Below, one piece after another: positions 1 to 11,295 of a DNA stretch of 64,000 nucleotides. Position 1 is the stretch's first letter; every line of letters begins with the position of its first letter. The DNA is from Brachypterus glaber. Lineage: Eukaryota; Arthropoda; Insecta; Coleoptera; Kateretidae. Below the pieces are notes generated by a model. The model saw only the letters and a program-made list of their open reading frames with translations, was not told where the DNA came from and made no database searches. Location of the stretch: positions 10,022,319 to 10,086,318 of the forward strand of contig OY294054.1 of NCBI GenBank assembly GCA_958510825.1, read 5' to 3'. The position numbers were made by a program, and so were the translations under genes.

Positions 1-442
1 TTGGGGTTTTTGAGGCTCTTTTACTGGGCAGTGTATTTTAAGTGGTGTCTATGTCTCTATAACTTTTTTGTTTTGATATCAGTATTTTTTTTTTAATTAA
101 TAGGCTACCCACACTGATTTAATATTTTTAAGCTTTTATATTAAATAATGCTTAAATATTTTTATCTGCATGTTAAATTAATTCAGTTAAGCCAATTCAT
201 TACAGTATATCTATACATATGTAAGTAAACATAACCTAACTATTTTTTAATCGTTGGTTTGCGTTGGTTTTTTCAAAAGTTTGTTGTTTGTGCTGCTAAT
301 GAGCGGCATAGCCCCCAAACTTTAAACAGAGAATACATTTCTGACGAAAAACATACTTTAAAAACCTTTAAATGACAAGTGTTGTGTATAAAAATCATTT
401 TTTAGTGTAGGCTTATAATGGCGAAAAAAAAAAATATATATA
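1..442. other. AT-rich stretch, nothing recognised
   Basis: No open frame, RNA gene or clear repeat structure is visible here. It is plain AT-rich sequence leading up to the TA that flanks the first TIR element. Confidence 0.5.
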
Positions 443-1347
443 CACGGTGTATTTGAAATAGGGTCGGAAATTTTAACAGATGATTCCTTTAAACCTATGT
501 CTAAAAATGCGTCATAAGGGAGCTACGCCCCCCAGGTCAAAATACATAAAAAAGGTACTCTTGTTGTAATACTGTAGGATTAACCGTTTTCGAGAAAAAT
601 TCATTTGAAGGTGACATTCCACGGTTCGAGGACGAAAAATTAAATACTAAAATGTTGAAAACCAAAATTTTAATGATGCAGGGCGAACTAAGAAAAAAAC
701 CTCATATACAGGTACTTCCAAAAATGAATCCTAATGGAGCTATGGTCTCCTAAATATGCACCATTTTTAAAGGGCTATGGTAGCTTTAAAAGCGTTTTTT
801 CGACCTACATGTATGGAAACTTTTTTTCTTAGTTTTTGATGTAGAATAACATTGCATCATTAAAATTTTGGTTTTCGACATTTTAGTATTTAATTTTTCG
901 TCCTCGAAGCGTGAAATTTCACCTTCAAATGAACTTTTCTCGAAAACGGTTAATCCTACAGTATTACAACAAGAGTACCTTTTTTATGTATTTTGACCTA
1001 AGGAATCATATTTCAAAAATAAAATTGCAAAAAAGTTACACAGAAAAAAGTTTGGGACAAAATACTGATAAGGCCCCCCCGTTTCGCACACCCCTGGTTT
1101 AAATAAGTACGTGAAAATGACATACAAAGATGGGCCTTATTAGGATTAATTCACGTGCAAAACCTCGTTAATATATCTCAAAGGGTTCGTGAGTTATTAA
1201 ATAAAAACCGATTTTTTTAGCCAATTTCAAAGGGGCGTAGCTCCCTTATGACGCATTTTTAGACATATGTTTATAGGAACTTTTTGTCATATTTTATCAT
1301 GTAGAATCACCTGTTAAAATTTCCGACCCTATTTCAAATACACCTTG
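443..1347. mobile_element. Palindromic TIR element, family A copy 1 (TA duplication)
   Basis: The ends are inverted: CACGGTGTATTTGAAATAGG on the left and its near reverse complement (..AAATACACCTTG) on the right, each flanked by TA (441-442 and 1348-1349). Nearly the whole body folds back: 534-690 is the reverse complement of about 853-1001, around a centre near 770. The TA duplication and CA-beginning TIR fit a non-autonomous Tc1/mariner-type element. It has no transposase. Short open frames such as 911-1102 are arm sequence and recur in copy 2 (14389-15879). Confidence 0.8.
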
Positions 1348-1349
1348 TA

Positions 1350-1852
1350 TATATATTTTATTTTTGGGTACGTTAATTAATAAAAAAATCATTCTTTTTA
1401 CTATTCACAATAGAAGAAAAGTTTAAAAACTACCTTAAAGGTCAAAAAAATATTATAACCTTTTTCCACGACGGGATGGGGGAGGGGGCTCCAAAATGAA
1501 AAAAAATATTTATAGCGATATTCAAAGAAAATAAAATAATAAACATTATTCATTCTCCCTCGTTCATTCTGGACGGATTTTTTTACTTGGATACTTAGAC
1601 TATTTTTAAGCGTTTTGGAGGTTTAAAAATGCTTACTGTTGAAATCTGTGAAGAGTATAATAAACGGTCTATTTTTTAGCCGCCGTACTTAAAACAAAAA
1701 GAAAAACAAATTAAATTAATTTAGCTGAGTAGGTAAATTATTTTCAAGATATTAGATTTTTTTACTTCAACTAAAAGAATATTTTTTTTTTATAATTATA
1801 ATCGTTAAACATTTTAAAATTATTGTGCTATATAAAAAAAGAGCTTGAGGAG
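1350..1852. other. AT-rich stretch, nothing recognised
   Basis: A/T-rich sequence with poly-A and poly-T runs. It includes one G-rich patch around 1470-1490. I see no gene and no clear repeat pairing in it. Confidence 0.4.
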
Positions 1853-3691
1853 ACATTAAAAAAATGAGGGGTTTAATAAGAGATAAGTAAAAGATAAATA
1901 CAAACAGGAAAAAAAAAGAAAACGTTAGTAGAGAGGTCACAAGGGAATAAAGTAAATTCATTGAATAGTATATTTCTAACCTAAGAAAATTAACATTTCC
2001 AACTTGAGAGATGCTATTTGGTCGAGGCGCTGCCCTTTTTGCGAAGAAAATCGCCAGGCCGATATAACATTGAAAACGATACGTACATGAGGAGCGCGTT
2101 GGGCTTACTAAACACGATAAATTGTTATTTAAGTGCCCAAATTGTACCTAAAAACAGCTGCTGAAATTGTTATTGTGCCACAATATTTTCTTATTAATTT
2201 GTTGTTTTTTTGTAAGTTTGTTTTTTACTATTATTGCCAGTACCCTGGAAATATTTGGGACATGAGTTTTTAATATTGTCAGTATGCAGACTTTTTTAAT
2301 AAGCAACTACATTTTTTTTAAGCTCTTGCATTTTTTTAATTTTTTACCCAAAGATATATTTTGTTGTAAATATACACTCAGAAAATGTCATTGTAATTTT
2401 AATACTAAATTTTATTTGTAAATGCATATTTGTTATTTATATCGCCACCATTGGTATTTGATACTTGTGATATTAAATACTGCAATGTGTGTATTGTATA
2501 CAAAATATTGTCATACTAACATAGAGACCGTATTGGTACATTTGAATCCCCACGCAAAATGTGTTTATTAATACTAGCATGTTTAAGTAAAAATTACTGT
2601 AACATTTGGTAAAGCATATCACACTTATAGTATGGTATACTTTGAGTTGTTGTTGAGTTGTATTACTAATCTAGTTTAAAGTATATTACAGTATTCAGAA
2701 AAATTAACAATCGGTAAATAATACCAACATTTTGATTAGTAATAATATAAAAATTGCAACCACACACAATTACACACTGATAAAATGATCTATCCTTTTT
2801 TTACTTTTCTCTCTAATATTACTAATCAAAATTTTGGTATTATTTACCGATTGTTATTTTACTAAATACTGTAACATACTTTAAACTAGATCAATAACAC
2901 AACAACTACAACTTATAGTATACCAAACTATAACTGTGATATAATTTACCAAATGTAACAGTATTAATAAGCACATGTTGCGTGGGGATCCAAATGTACC
3001 AGCACGGTCTCTATGTTAGTATGGCAATATTTGTATACAATACACACATTGCAGTATTTAATATCACAACTAAAGAATTAAATACGAATGGCGGCGATCT
3101 AAATAACAAATATGTATTTACAAATAAAATTTAGTATTAAAATTACAGTGAAATTTTCTGAGTGTATATTAACAACAAAATGTATCTTTATTCTAATCGG
3201 TAAAAAATAAACAAAATGCAAGAGATAAAAAAAAATGTTGTTGCTTATTAAAAAAGTCTGCATACTGAAAATATTAGAAACTCATGTCCCAAATATTGCC
3301 AGGGTACTGGCAATAATAGTAAAAAACAAACTTACAAAAAAACAACAAATTAATAAGAAAATATTGTGGCACAATAACAATTTCAGCTGTTTTTAGGTAT
3401 AATTTGGGCACTTAAATAACAATTTATCGTGTTTAGTAAGCCCAACCTACTCTTTATGTACGTATCGATTACAATCTTATATCGGCCTGGCGATTTTCTT
3501 CGCAAAAGAAGCAGCGCCTCGGCCAAATAGCATCTCTCGAGTTGGAAATGTTAATTTTCTTAGGTTAGAAATATACTATTCAATGAATTTACTTTATTTA
3601 TTCCCTTGTGACCTCTCTACTAACGTTTTCCTTTTTTCCTGTTTGTATTTATCTTTTACTTGTCTCTTATTAAACCCCTCATTTTTTTAAT
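1853..3691. repeat. Large palindrome with an element at its centre
   Basis: Left arm 1853-2374 and right arm 3165-3691 are long inverted copies. For example, the stretch ending GAGAGATGCTATTTGG near 2003-2020 is mirrored at 3520-3540. The arms meet at a TA that now holds the family B element 2375-3164. Read without that insert, the outer palindrome would be symmetrical about the TA with almost no loop. Divergence between the arms is low but not zero, for example in the stretch near 2080-2100 against 3450-3475. Confidence 0.8.
2375..3164. mobile_element. Family B TIR element, copy 1 (TA duplication)
   Basis: The ends are CACTCAGAAAATGTCATTGT and its near reverse complement (..CAGTGAAATTTTCTGAGTG), flanked by TA at 2373-2374 and 3165-3166. 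The interior is itself foldback: 2691-2750 mirrors 2817-2874 across a spacer of about 66 bp. Related copies lie at 38992-39716 and, split, at 30638-32466. There is no coding capacity. The TIR and TA pattern fits a Tc1/mariner-mobilised MITE. Confidence 0.82.
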
Positions 3692-3693
3692 GT

Positions 3694-3771
3694 GGTGATA
3701 TAAATAAAAAATATCTATTAACAAGTAACATTCAGTATTAAAAATACAAAGAAATTCTCTTAGTATAGTAA
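3694..3771. repeat. Fragment of a family B right end
   Basis: This stretch closely resembles the terminal 80 bp of the family B copy at 39645-39716 (shared run AACATTCAGTATTAAAAATA). It sits just outside the large palindrome. It is a truncated extra copy with no matching left end nearby. Confidence 0.6.
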
Positions 3772-3775
3772 AGTT

Positions 3776-4420
3776 ACAGGTGACTACAAATAAATTTTAA
3801 TGCAGTAAAAAATAAAATGTATTAACATGGCAATATTTGGCTCACTTACCTTACATTAAGTAAAATCCTGAGAGTGGACCATCCCTATGTTTCGCTCTTC
3901 TCGATCTGGGAAAGAAAAATATTTTTTCAGTGTAACTTATTAAAATCACAGTCCATTAAATGAAATTGATTTCTTTAATGGAACATGTTATTGCCAAATA
4001 AATATTTTTTCTCGAAATAAGAGAGAATCGTTTTGTTTTCGCAAGCACTTAAGTGTATAAAAACAACTCCTCAAGATTTGAGGTGCTTCAAATTACAGTA
4101 TATTTTTAACATTTTAATTTGAATTTCCTTGTTTAAATTTAAATATAATCTCAATACAACTTGAAAATAAAAGGACTCTTCCGTTTAGTCAAAAAATTGA
4201 ATTTATTACATGCATTTAACGGACTTCGCGACTGTTAATTTACTATTAATGGCCAATAAAAAAAAACATTTTAAGTTTCTACGATTTCATTAAAAAAGTA
4301 ATCGAAAAAAGAAGCAATCTTCTACGTATTTTTTTTTTAATAACCATGTGAAAGTTACATGATAGCATTTATCAAGACTATGACATGTGCAAAATATATT
4401 TTCTCTAGTTCATAGAATTT
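3776..4420. other. AT-rich stretch, nothing recognised
   Basis: No open frame or repeat pairing is visible. A short less AT-rich patch lies at 3870-3910. Confidence 0.4.
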
Positions 4421-4644
4421 CAGAGGTGTCCAAAAACAAGCCCTAATAGAGCTACGGCCGTCCAACGGGTACGTCTGGAAAAGAGATTTTATTTAATATA
4501 TATTAAATAAAGACGTACCCTTTGGACGGCCGTAGCTCTATTAGGGATTGTTTTCAGACCACCTTTATAGGAACTTTTTTTTATATTATTGGATATAGAA
4601 TGTCCCCTTAAATTGTTTTAATCTATTTCTGAATCACCCTGTAT
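4421..4644. mobile_element. Foldback MITE fragment
   Basis: Arms 4421-4476 and 4512-4568 are inverted copies around an ATTTAATATATATTAAAT-like loop and share GAGCTACGGCCGTCC. After the right arm the sequence runs to an ACCCTGTATA end near 4635-4644. The same right end, CAGACC..CTTTATAGGA, recurs at 63390-63479. The left TIR end is not evident, so the element looks truncated. Confidence 0.6.
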
Positions 4645-5275
4645 AATCTTATACGCACGGGTCATTATTTTACGATATTTGTAAAAATTTAATTTATTCT
4701 TTCGGTTAAAATAAAATACAAAAATGCTTTTTATAACAGCGTAGGATTAACCGTTTTCGAGAAATATGCATTTATATAGATTACTGTTAATCTCCAACTT
4801 TCAAAACAGGTAATAAAAAAAGTCCCTATACAGTTATTAATTCAATAGGGTTATTCTACACAAATCATGAAAAACTGCCTATAGAAATCTCCTTACAAAA
4901 ATTGGTCCTTAGAAAGCTGAAACCCTTTCGATTTTTTCATATTTGAAAATATAATGTTAAAAATTAGAACTACTTACTATAAGAATTACTATATACCGGC
5001 TGTTTTTTTAACCTGAAGCTTCCAAATATCTCGAATACTACACTAAAAAAATGACGTTCTTGCCTCAAAGTAGTCAACACTCTTGGCAGTTATTCTTTTA
5101 GCTTAAAAGATGTGTATCTTCAAACAAAAGTATTTATCTTGTCCCAAGAAAAGTGTCGCTTTTAAAATATTTTTAAAATTCTCTTGGACCTGGCGCATTT
5201 TAGGCAAAAACCATTTATTTTCTTTTAAGATTGTTAAAAATTAAATAATTTTAAATACTGGCCCAAGAAAAGTTT
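4645..5275. other. AT-rich stretch with short repeat scraps
   Basis: About 4738-4760 resembles the internal GTAGGATTAACCGTTTTCGA motif of family A. Otherwise I see nothing that can be named. Confidence 0.4.
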
Positions 5276-5478
5276 AAAATAATAGAGAATTTTATATAAG
5301 CTTTAAAATGATGTATCACAAAACCACCCTTTCTATTTAAAAAAATTTATTCTCTTGCCCCCCTGTCTCTATCGCGCCCCCTAAGCATACCAAATATATA
5401 CCAAAAAAATATTTGGCTTATGTTATTTACGTATTTTAAATTTCAAGTTGATATCTTAAGACGTTCAAAAGTTAATAA
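5276..5478. repeat. Degenerate fragment of family C
   Basis: It follows the same order as the right half of the element at 50051-50778: a TAGAGAATTTTA start, ATGTATCACA, a CTTGCCCCCCTG-like run, and GTTCAAAAGTTAA at the end. The terminal TIR is missing. It is an old, truncated copy. Confidence 0.55.
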
Positions 5479-5480
5479 AT

Positions 5481-5928
5481 TGAATTAAAAGATTGAGGGT
5501 TTTAAAAGCTCAATTTATTACAAATATTCGAAACAGTAAATTAATGTTCTTTTTATCTACATGGAAAAACTGTTTTAACTATTAAAAAAAAAACAAAAAA
5601 AATTACTAGTTTTGTGTGTCCACGTTTATTCGCTATAACGTTTTAACTTATTGCAGTAGCGCATCACTCAACACGCAGTTATTAGCGCGATTGTTAAAAT
5701 AACCAATAATAAATAACAAAAAGTATGTTCCGGGCAATTTTAAAAGCTGAAGTTTTGAGAACGTATATTTTACATAAGTGTATGAGTTTCTTTAATTGTG
5801 CAATATCCAACTATTTCGCGCGTTTAGCCCAAAATTCAATACCTACGCGAGATAAGTACCATTCACGGTGTTCTGGAAAAAACTTTTAGTGTAACTTCAA
5901 AATAATCCATTTTTTTAACTTTATTATT
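5481..5928. other. AT-rich stretch, nothing recognised
   Basis: No open frame or named repeat is visible. Confidence 0.4.
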
Positions 5929-6784
5929 TAGAGGAGAAGGTGGAAATACGGAACGTTGCGGATATATTGGAACCCCCGGTTAAGTAAGAAACAGACAGCG
6001 ATATCTATTAAACAATAGTTGAATATCAATTAGAAGGGGTAAAAATTACCATACAGAAAAGTGCAATTCATTTTTACAGCTAAAAATTGAAATATTTCAG
6101 GTTATGTGTAGATACCAAAACTAAAAGTTTATTTGTAGATTATTTTGCTTCGTTTAGGAACTTCTTGTAAGCAAAATGCAAAAAGTAGGATTGCAAAAAA
6201 TAACCGTTTAAAAAAAATATTTATATTTTAACATTAAAAAATTTTACTTGTTTTTGTTAATATGGAACTCTATGTATGATGGTAACTTGATATACGACTT
6301 TTCAGTGGATCAAAGAGGTGAAATTTGGATTCAGTGCCTTATGTGTATTTAATCGGCTCATACTGAATGTTCCGGTTGCGCAGAAGATATTTATATCTGT
6401 GACTTTTTTTGTTAAATAATAAATAAAAAAAACTTTTAATAAAAATAATGTTTTTTTTTTTTTTTCATGTTTACCATGTATTTTCTGATTTTAACATATA
6501 AACGTGTAGAGTGTAAAGTTTTGCCTTTAATAAATGTTCATTTTGATTTAATACTTTAATTTGTATAACAAGTAGTAACATTTTTGGGGTTCCATTTTCT
6601 TTTGTTTAAAAAAAAAGTGCTTGTAACTTCCTTAACATAACAAAAAAATCTAAATCGTTTAAAATCATAGTTACGAGATAAATTCTGAACCAATTAGTGC
6701 AAAAAAATGGTTAAAAATCCTGAACCTTATAGAGATATAAATAAAAAACAAACAGGGGTTCCATATTCCCACCTTCTCCTCTAC
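5929..6784. mobile_element. TIR element, about 0.86 kb
   Basis: The left end TAGAGGAGAAGGTGGAAATA is matched inverted on the right (TTCCCACCTTCTCCTCTA, to about 6783). The inverted match is about 25 bp. The flanks, ATTTA on the left and TAAAT on the right, are also palindromic, so the exact boundary and duplication are uncertain. The interior is AT-rich without an open frame. The superfamily is not determined. Confidence 0.65.
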
Positions 6785-6869
6785 TAAATAATAATATTTA
6801 GAGCACCGCGAACATTTTAAGATTAAACAAAAAAATCTCTCGATGCATTTTGGAGAAAAATAGTATATT

Positions 6870-7320
6870 ACATAACTAGTGTGGAAAGTGACATATTTCA
6901 CGCGAGTGGGAAGGTTTACGAACTAGCCGCTAGGCGATTGAGAAAACCCCACGAGTGTATGAAATACACTTTCCAACGAGTTATGTACACTATTTTTCCT
7001 ACGATCCCGAAAAAATATAAACTTTCTTATGATATAAAAGGCTGTGGTAAAAGGTGGAAAATGGTTTATAAAACAAGGTGAATAAAATTCGTAGAATCTA
7101 CGAGGTAAATATCTAAATAAAATTAGGCAAAAACCTCCATACATAAAAATCACACGAGTGTGATATAAAAATATCAAACTAGTGCGATATGAGGCGTTTT
7201 CTAAAGAACAAAAGCGCGTGCTAAATGTCATTTTCATAGAGGATCGTAGAAAAAGATTTTTATTTGTTTTATCAAAAAGATATTTAAAAACTGTTTGGAC
7301 TTTTTGGATTGATTTACATT
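6870..7320 (+). repeat. Family E dispersed repeat, copy 1
   Basis: The first half, GTGGAAAGTGACATATTTCA through GATCCCGAAAAAATATAAA, is the reverse complement of 48800-48960. The second half, from GGCTGTGGTAAAAGGTG to GAGGATCGTAGAAAAAG, matches 35450-35665 directly and 48090-48300 inverted. The 134-residue frame on the minus strand here has no recognisable protein features and is repeat sequence. Confidence 0.65.
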
Positions 7321-7329
7321 TTAACAACC

Positions 7330-8080
7330 GTTACTGAATCAAAAATTTTTTTAGTGTAAGGTCCAGTTTTTAACTATTTTTTAAATTCATATATAATACG
7401 AATTAAATGCGCTCTTTTTTAAAACAATTTAAAAAGAAAAGTTTATACAAGTTAAAAAAATCTAATTAAATTTTAAAGAATTAAATCAAACTCGCAATTG
7501 ATTTTCCCAAGGTGTATTAAAACAAATTAAAACCGTCCAAAGTATTTGAAATAAAAAATGATTGAAATTTAATGAAATATAAAGAATGTGCGCCTATATA
7601 AAGAATCTAAAAGTCGTTTTGAATAAATATGATCGCCTTTCTTATTGATCTTTTTTTGTCTGGCAGTTTTAAGTGTTATTGAATTAGGTATACAACTGGA
7701 ATTTTTCATTTTCCAATTACCGTTGAAATTTGCTAAACATAATAAAGCTGAAAAAAATACAGAATATTCAGCGCAGACCAAACCTTGGTAAAAATTTATA
7801 ATATTATAAAAAATGTCAGTGTCAAAGTGAAATTTTATTTTAAATATTTTTTCAAAATTAATAGTTGGGAGCTGATTAAAATATAAAATTTGGTACGGGT
7901 AATTTGGAGGGATGTAAAAAGGCTGCAGGATTGAGAGAAGATGGAAAAGTTGATGGAGTCCAAAAATTCTTTCCCGAAAATTTGAAAATTTTCAAAATGG
8001 GAAAGTAATTTAAGTATTGAAAATATTTGGAGATTTTTTTATGATAGAGAAGAGTAGCTGTTAATAGTGAAGATTATATA
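7330..8080. other. AT-rich stretch, nothing recognised
   Basis: No gene or pairing is visible. A 70-residue frame at 7569-7781 (minus) shows no family features. Confidence 0.4.
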
Positions 8081-8084
8081 TTTT

Positions 8085-8099
8085 AAATTCTTGTAATAT
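8085..8099. repeat. Target-site duplication of the SINE, left copy
   Basis: The 15-mer AAATTCTTGTAATAT occurs here and again, identically, at 8372-8386. Together they bracket the SINE body. Confidence 0.88.
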
Positions 8100-8371
8100 G
8101 ACCGACCCCGGTAGCGCAATGGTTAGCGCGTTTGATTACGGATCCCGGGGTTGTGGGTTCGAGCCCCACATAGAGCATGGATGTATAGTGGTGTAAATAA
8201 TCGGTGGATGGAACTACGATGACTAACTGTAATGTGGGTTGCAGGTGAAACTGTAAACACATTTCAGGGTGCATGCGAGTTCTGTTGAGGACCGTGCTTC
8301 GGAGGGCACGTAAAGATGGCGGTCCCGTCAATTAGGCCATAGCAGCGAAAAACGACGTTAAACAGTAAAAC
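8100..8371 (+). mobile_element. tRNA-Arg(ACG)-derived SINE, full length
   Basis: The head has a box A (TAGCGCAATGG, 8112-8122) and a box B (GGTTCGAGCCCCA, about 8156-8168), the internal RNA polymerase III promoter. The anticodon-loop region reads TTGATTACGGATC, which resembles tRNA-Arg(ACG). The tRNA-like head is followed by a body with TTCGGAGGGCACGTAAAG, a motif of the kind known in arthropod and mollusc SINEs, and a tail GTTAAACAGTAAAAC. Perfect 15-bp target duplications flank it, as expected of LINE-driven retroposition. It is not a functional tRNA: the acceptor stem does not pair and the tRNA part runs on into the body. A long minus-strand frame across it is an antisense artefact. Confidence 0.9.
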
Positions 8372-8386
8372 AAATTCTTGTAATAT
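8372..8386. repeat. Target-site duplication of the SINE, right copy
   Basis: Identical to 8085-8099 over all 15 bases. Confidence 0.88.
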
Positions 8387-8429
8387 TGTCACTCAAATAT
8401 CGTTAAATACCTAATAGGTTCGAGAAAGA

Positions 8430-8456
8430 CATTAAACAATAAACTGAACTAAACTA
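8430..8456 (+). repeat. SINE-tail-like scrap
   Basis: CATTAAACAATAAACTGAAC closely resembles the tail of the neighbouring SINE (CGTTAAACAGTAAAAC). It lies outside that SINE's target duplication, so it may be what remains of an older SINE insertion at the same place. Confidence 0.35.
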
Positions 8457-8560
8457 GGTGACAGTTATGTAGTAGGGTGATGCAAAAAACAATCAAAATT
8501 ATAATTTTATGGGGGCCCACATCGGAAATTATTTTATTTGGTGCAGAAAGTAGAGTTATG

Positions 8561-8704
8561 GCATATCCACTGCCTCGAATAACACGCATAATACATGAGA
8601 ATGCGATGCCGTGATTGGCTTGATGTGCCGTCATATATCTTGTAAGCCAATCACGGCGTCGCATTCTTATGTATTATGCTTGTTATGCGAGGCTGTGAAT
8701 ACGC
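8561..8704. mobile_element. Foldback hairpin MITE
   Basis: Arms 8561-8621 and 8644-8704 pair over about 60 bp with few mismatches (shared GCCGTGATTGGCTT) around a loop of about 22 nt. Part of an arm recurs at 35195-35240 (CAATCACGG..GCATTCTTATGTA). I see no open frame and no clear target duplication. Confidence 0.7.
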
Positions 8705-8793
8705 ACTTAGGCTTACTTAATGGAGATTTCTCCCGTTAGATTAGACAGGGACAAAAGTTCTACCCAAAAAGGATAGAATACATACATACACTC

Positions 8794-8876
8794 CCACTTC
8801 CACCCAACCAAACAAATTCTGTATTTGTTCTTTGTTGAACAAATACAATATTTACTTGGCCGGGCAAAAAGTGTAA
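8794..8876. repeat. Imperfect hairpin related to the next one
   Basis: Arms 8794-8830 and 8836-8875 pair imperfectly. Both this hairpin and 8971-9058 carry CCAACCAAACAAAT and its complement, so they are two diverged copies of one foldback unit about 90 bp apart. Confidence 0.55.
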
Positions 8877-8970
8877 CTATATTAAAGAAATTACTGGCGC
8901 CATCTAGATTTTAATAGAATTATCTTATTCTACAGATTCACATTAACTATGTTCGTTCATGCCGCCCACT

Positions 8971-9058
8971 GCTACACTTTCCGGCCAACCAAACAAATAC
9001 TGTGTTTGTTTTATGAAAAACAAATACAGTATTTATTTGGTTGGCTGGAAAGTGTAGC
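8971..9058. repeat. Near-perfect 88-bp hairpin
   Basis: GCTACACTTTCCGGCCAACC on the left pairs with GGTTGGCTGGAAAGTGTAGC on the right. The stem continues through CAAATAC / GTATTT to a tiny loop around TATG. The size and shape resemble a miRNA-precursor-like hairpin. The diverged sister copy at 8794-8876 makes a small MITE the simpler explanation. Confidence 0.65.
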
Positions 9059-9236
9059 ACAAATGAGATAGAGATAGGGTAGACGTCTTTTGTTTCATAA
9101 TTCTAGTTGTAGAGAGCTCCATTAAGGCGTACCGGCCTGTACCCGATCGTAGCCGCACCACTACATAACCAGTACTCGGCGAATTTCTAGTATTCGCATA
9201 GGCCCCGCATCGACTCTAGAGATGACGCGAGGTTTT

Positions 9237-9810
9237 AAATATTTACATTTTTATTTCTTTTTATTTTTTTGAATGATTACTAAAGTATAGGTTCATTCGC
9301 TTCTGATGATGATGATAATAGCTTCATTAAAACAAGAAATCTAGCTAAAAAACAAATATTTTTCAAAAAACGAAAAAATAAAAAAAAATCAAAACAAAAC
9401 ATTTATCATTTTTTCTTTAAAAAAAATATTTTTTTTGCATAATGAGTCGTTAAAAGAGTCATAAAAACAAAATAATTTTTTTTTCGAAAAACAAGAAAAG
9501 CTTTGAAAAAAAATTAATTCTTTTTTAAGAAATATAGTTTTTTAAATTTTGTCCCCCATAACTTTTTTGTTTTTGTGGGGATTACTCCTCACAGAACTTG
9601 ATTTTTCCTAAAAATTTCAAGTCGATCGGATTATTCGTTCTGGAGTACTCGTGTCCACAAAAAATGTGACATCGAACGGACAGGCAGACGGACGGACGGA
9701 CAGACGGACATTTTCGAAGTTTCTTATTTTTTAATGAAACACATTTGTATCCAAGAATGTTTTGTCTAGGACGTTTTTGGCGATTTTTGGGAAATTTAAA
9801 ACTACCGTTT
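9237..9810 (+). repeat. Family F dispersed repeat, copy 1 (GACGGACG motif)
   Basis: An A/T-rich lead-in is followed by AAGTCGATCGGATTATTCG, then a run of GACGGACGGACGGACAGACG near 9690-9710, then ATCCAAGAATGTTTTGTC. The same modules in the same order occur at 12085-12690, inverted at 17498-17645, and in part at 41690-41930. No coding sequence is seen. It could be the non-coding end of a larger transposon; the family is not recognised. Confidence 0.6.
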
Positions 9811-10500
9811 AATATATATTCTATAATATGTATATTCTATAACTAGTATGGAATAGACAATATTCCGCGCGAGCGGAAAGTTTTCATACGAGCCGGCAGG
9901 CGTATGACAGCGGACAAGGTTAAAAACAAATGTTTTTTTGTGACTGTGTGACTGTAAATGCAACAAAACATATATTTTTAAATAAAGCAATTAATATTTT
10001 TTAATAATTTTATCAAATCAGTAGTTAAAAAAGATTTTTATTTAATTTTAGCACATATTTACAAATTATAATGCAAAAATTGAAGGTTATGTCAGATTGT
10101 TGTGACATATATCAGGTTTAAATATTTAACAATAGATGGAGCATTTTTAATTTTTTGAACTAAATTGATAAAAAACTGGTCAAATATTAAGAAAAACAAA
10201 TAAACTTTATGTAATTTTAAAGCAAAACTTTAAATCGAATTAAATTATTCAATGTTTCATGGTAAAATATATATATATTTTTGCTAATTTTCCTACAGTT
10301 TTCTTTACTTTTATAAACAAGAGATGGCACAACATGTTCTCAAACTAACACTTGATACGGAATATTCATACCATATCTAAGGCTAGAATGGATTCATTCT
10401 GTGTTTGAAAAGTGTGTGTATTTGCTTATATTCTAAAGCAGTCGTAGAAAAATACTATTCTAGCGCTTACGCGCCGTGAATAATATAATAAAACATATTT
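9811..10500. repeat. AT-rich stretch with a diverged family E scrap
   Basis: About 9840-9905 (ACTAGTATGGAATAGACA..CGCGAGCGGAAAG) aligns loosely with the ends of family E (6876-6920 and, inverted, 48920-48960). The rest is unassigned AT-rich sequence. Confidence 0.4.
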
Positions 10501-11291
10501 TTTGTATGAACTATAGGAGAAAGTATTCTTTTGCTAGCGACAGTATTTTTTTAAATATGTTAAAACCTAACAACGCTCTGGTGGCATTTGTATAAAATGG
10601 GTCAAAGGTAAAATAGACACATGTTGACATCCCAATTCCCAAATCGATAATTCTCCCAGACCCTATGCTGATGATTTTCAAAGTATGACAGAAAGATAAA
10701 TGATCTTTACATTGTCTATGATTTTATCACCTTTCATAAAAATCCCGGAGGCTCTATTTGCAAATAGTTACACATAAAAAAATATTATTTCATCCAAATC
10801 CCCGTTTCTGCGGCCGTTTTAAAGTTTTAAAGGAAAGGAAAGGAGCAAGTTTTCGATTTCGAAATTCGGGATTTTTTGACACACCCTATTACTCAAAAAA
10901 ACGTTGTTTTATCTGTCTAAAAAAGTGTATCTATTACGATTTTCTTTCAAATGGGAATTGATTTCTTTTGTCATCAGGTATGTTTTAGTGTAAATAATAT
11001 AGGGGTCCACGAAATTATTATTTACATTCGCCCAGGCGAACCGTGTAATATTCAGATTTCCTTTCTGTGTACCCTCTAATTTTTAATTTTTTGTTTTATT
11101 ACATAAAATGTTTGTTTAACCTCGAACTATTCTAATTAATTGAACATCCCCCAAGTCCAGCACTTGTGTTGGGCTAGTAGTAGAGAAAAACACCGGCTTT
11201 CGACAGTTCCGATAAAATAACGGTTTAAAATCATGTCGACAAATCACGGCTATTGTGCTATTATTTTTTTTAAACACTTATTCTTCAACCT
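10501..11291. other. No recognisable feature
   Basis: I see no supported gene or paired repeat. A 67-residue frame at 10758-10961 has no family features. Confidence 0.4.
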
Positions 11292-11295
11292 TTAA

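Noticed and set aside
6923..7327. 134-residue minus-strand frame
   Set aside because: It lies wholly in family E repeat; the same sequence recurs inverted at 48.1 and direct at 35.5 kb, and it has no recognisable domain.
8100..8175. Genuine tRNA-Arg gene
   Set aside because: Box A, box B and an ACG-like anticodon loop are present, but the acceptor stem does not pair and the sequence continues into a SINE body with target duplications.
8083..8331. 82-residue minus-strand frame with GLEPTTPGSVIKRANHCATG
   Set aside because: It is the antisense of the tRNA-derived SINE head and body; this kind of false frame is common wherever such SINEs occur.
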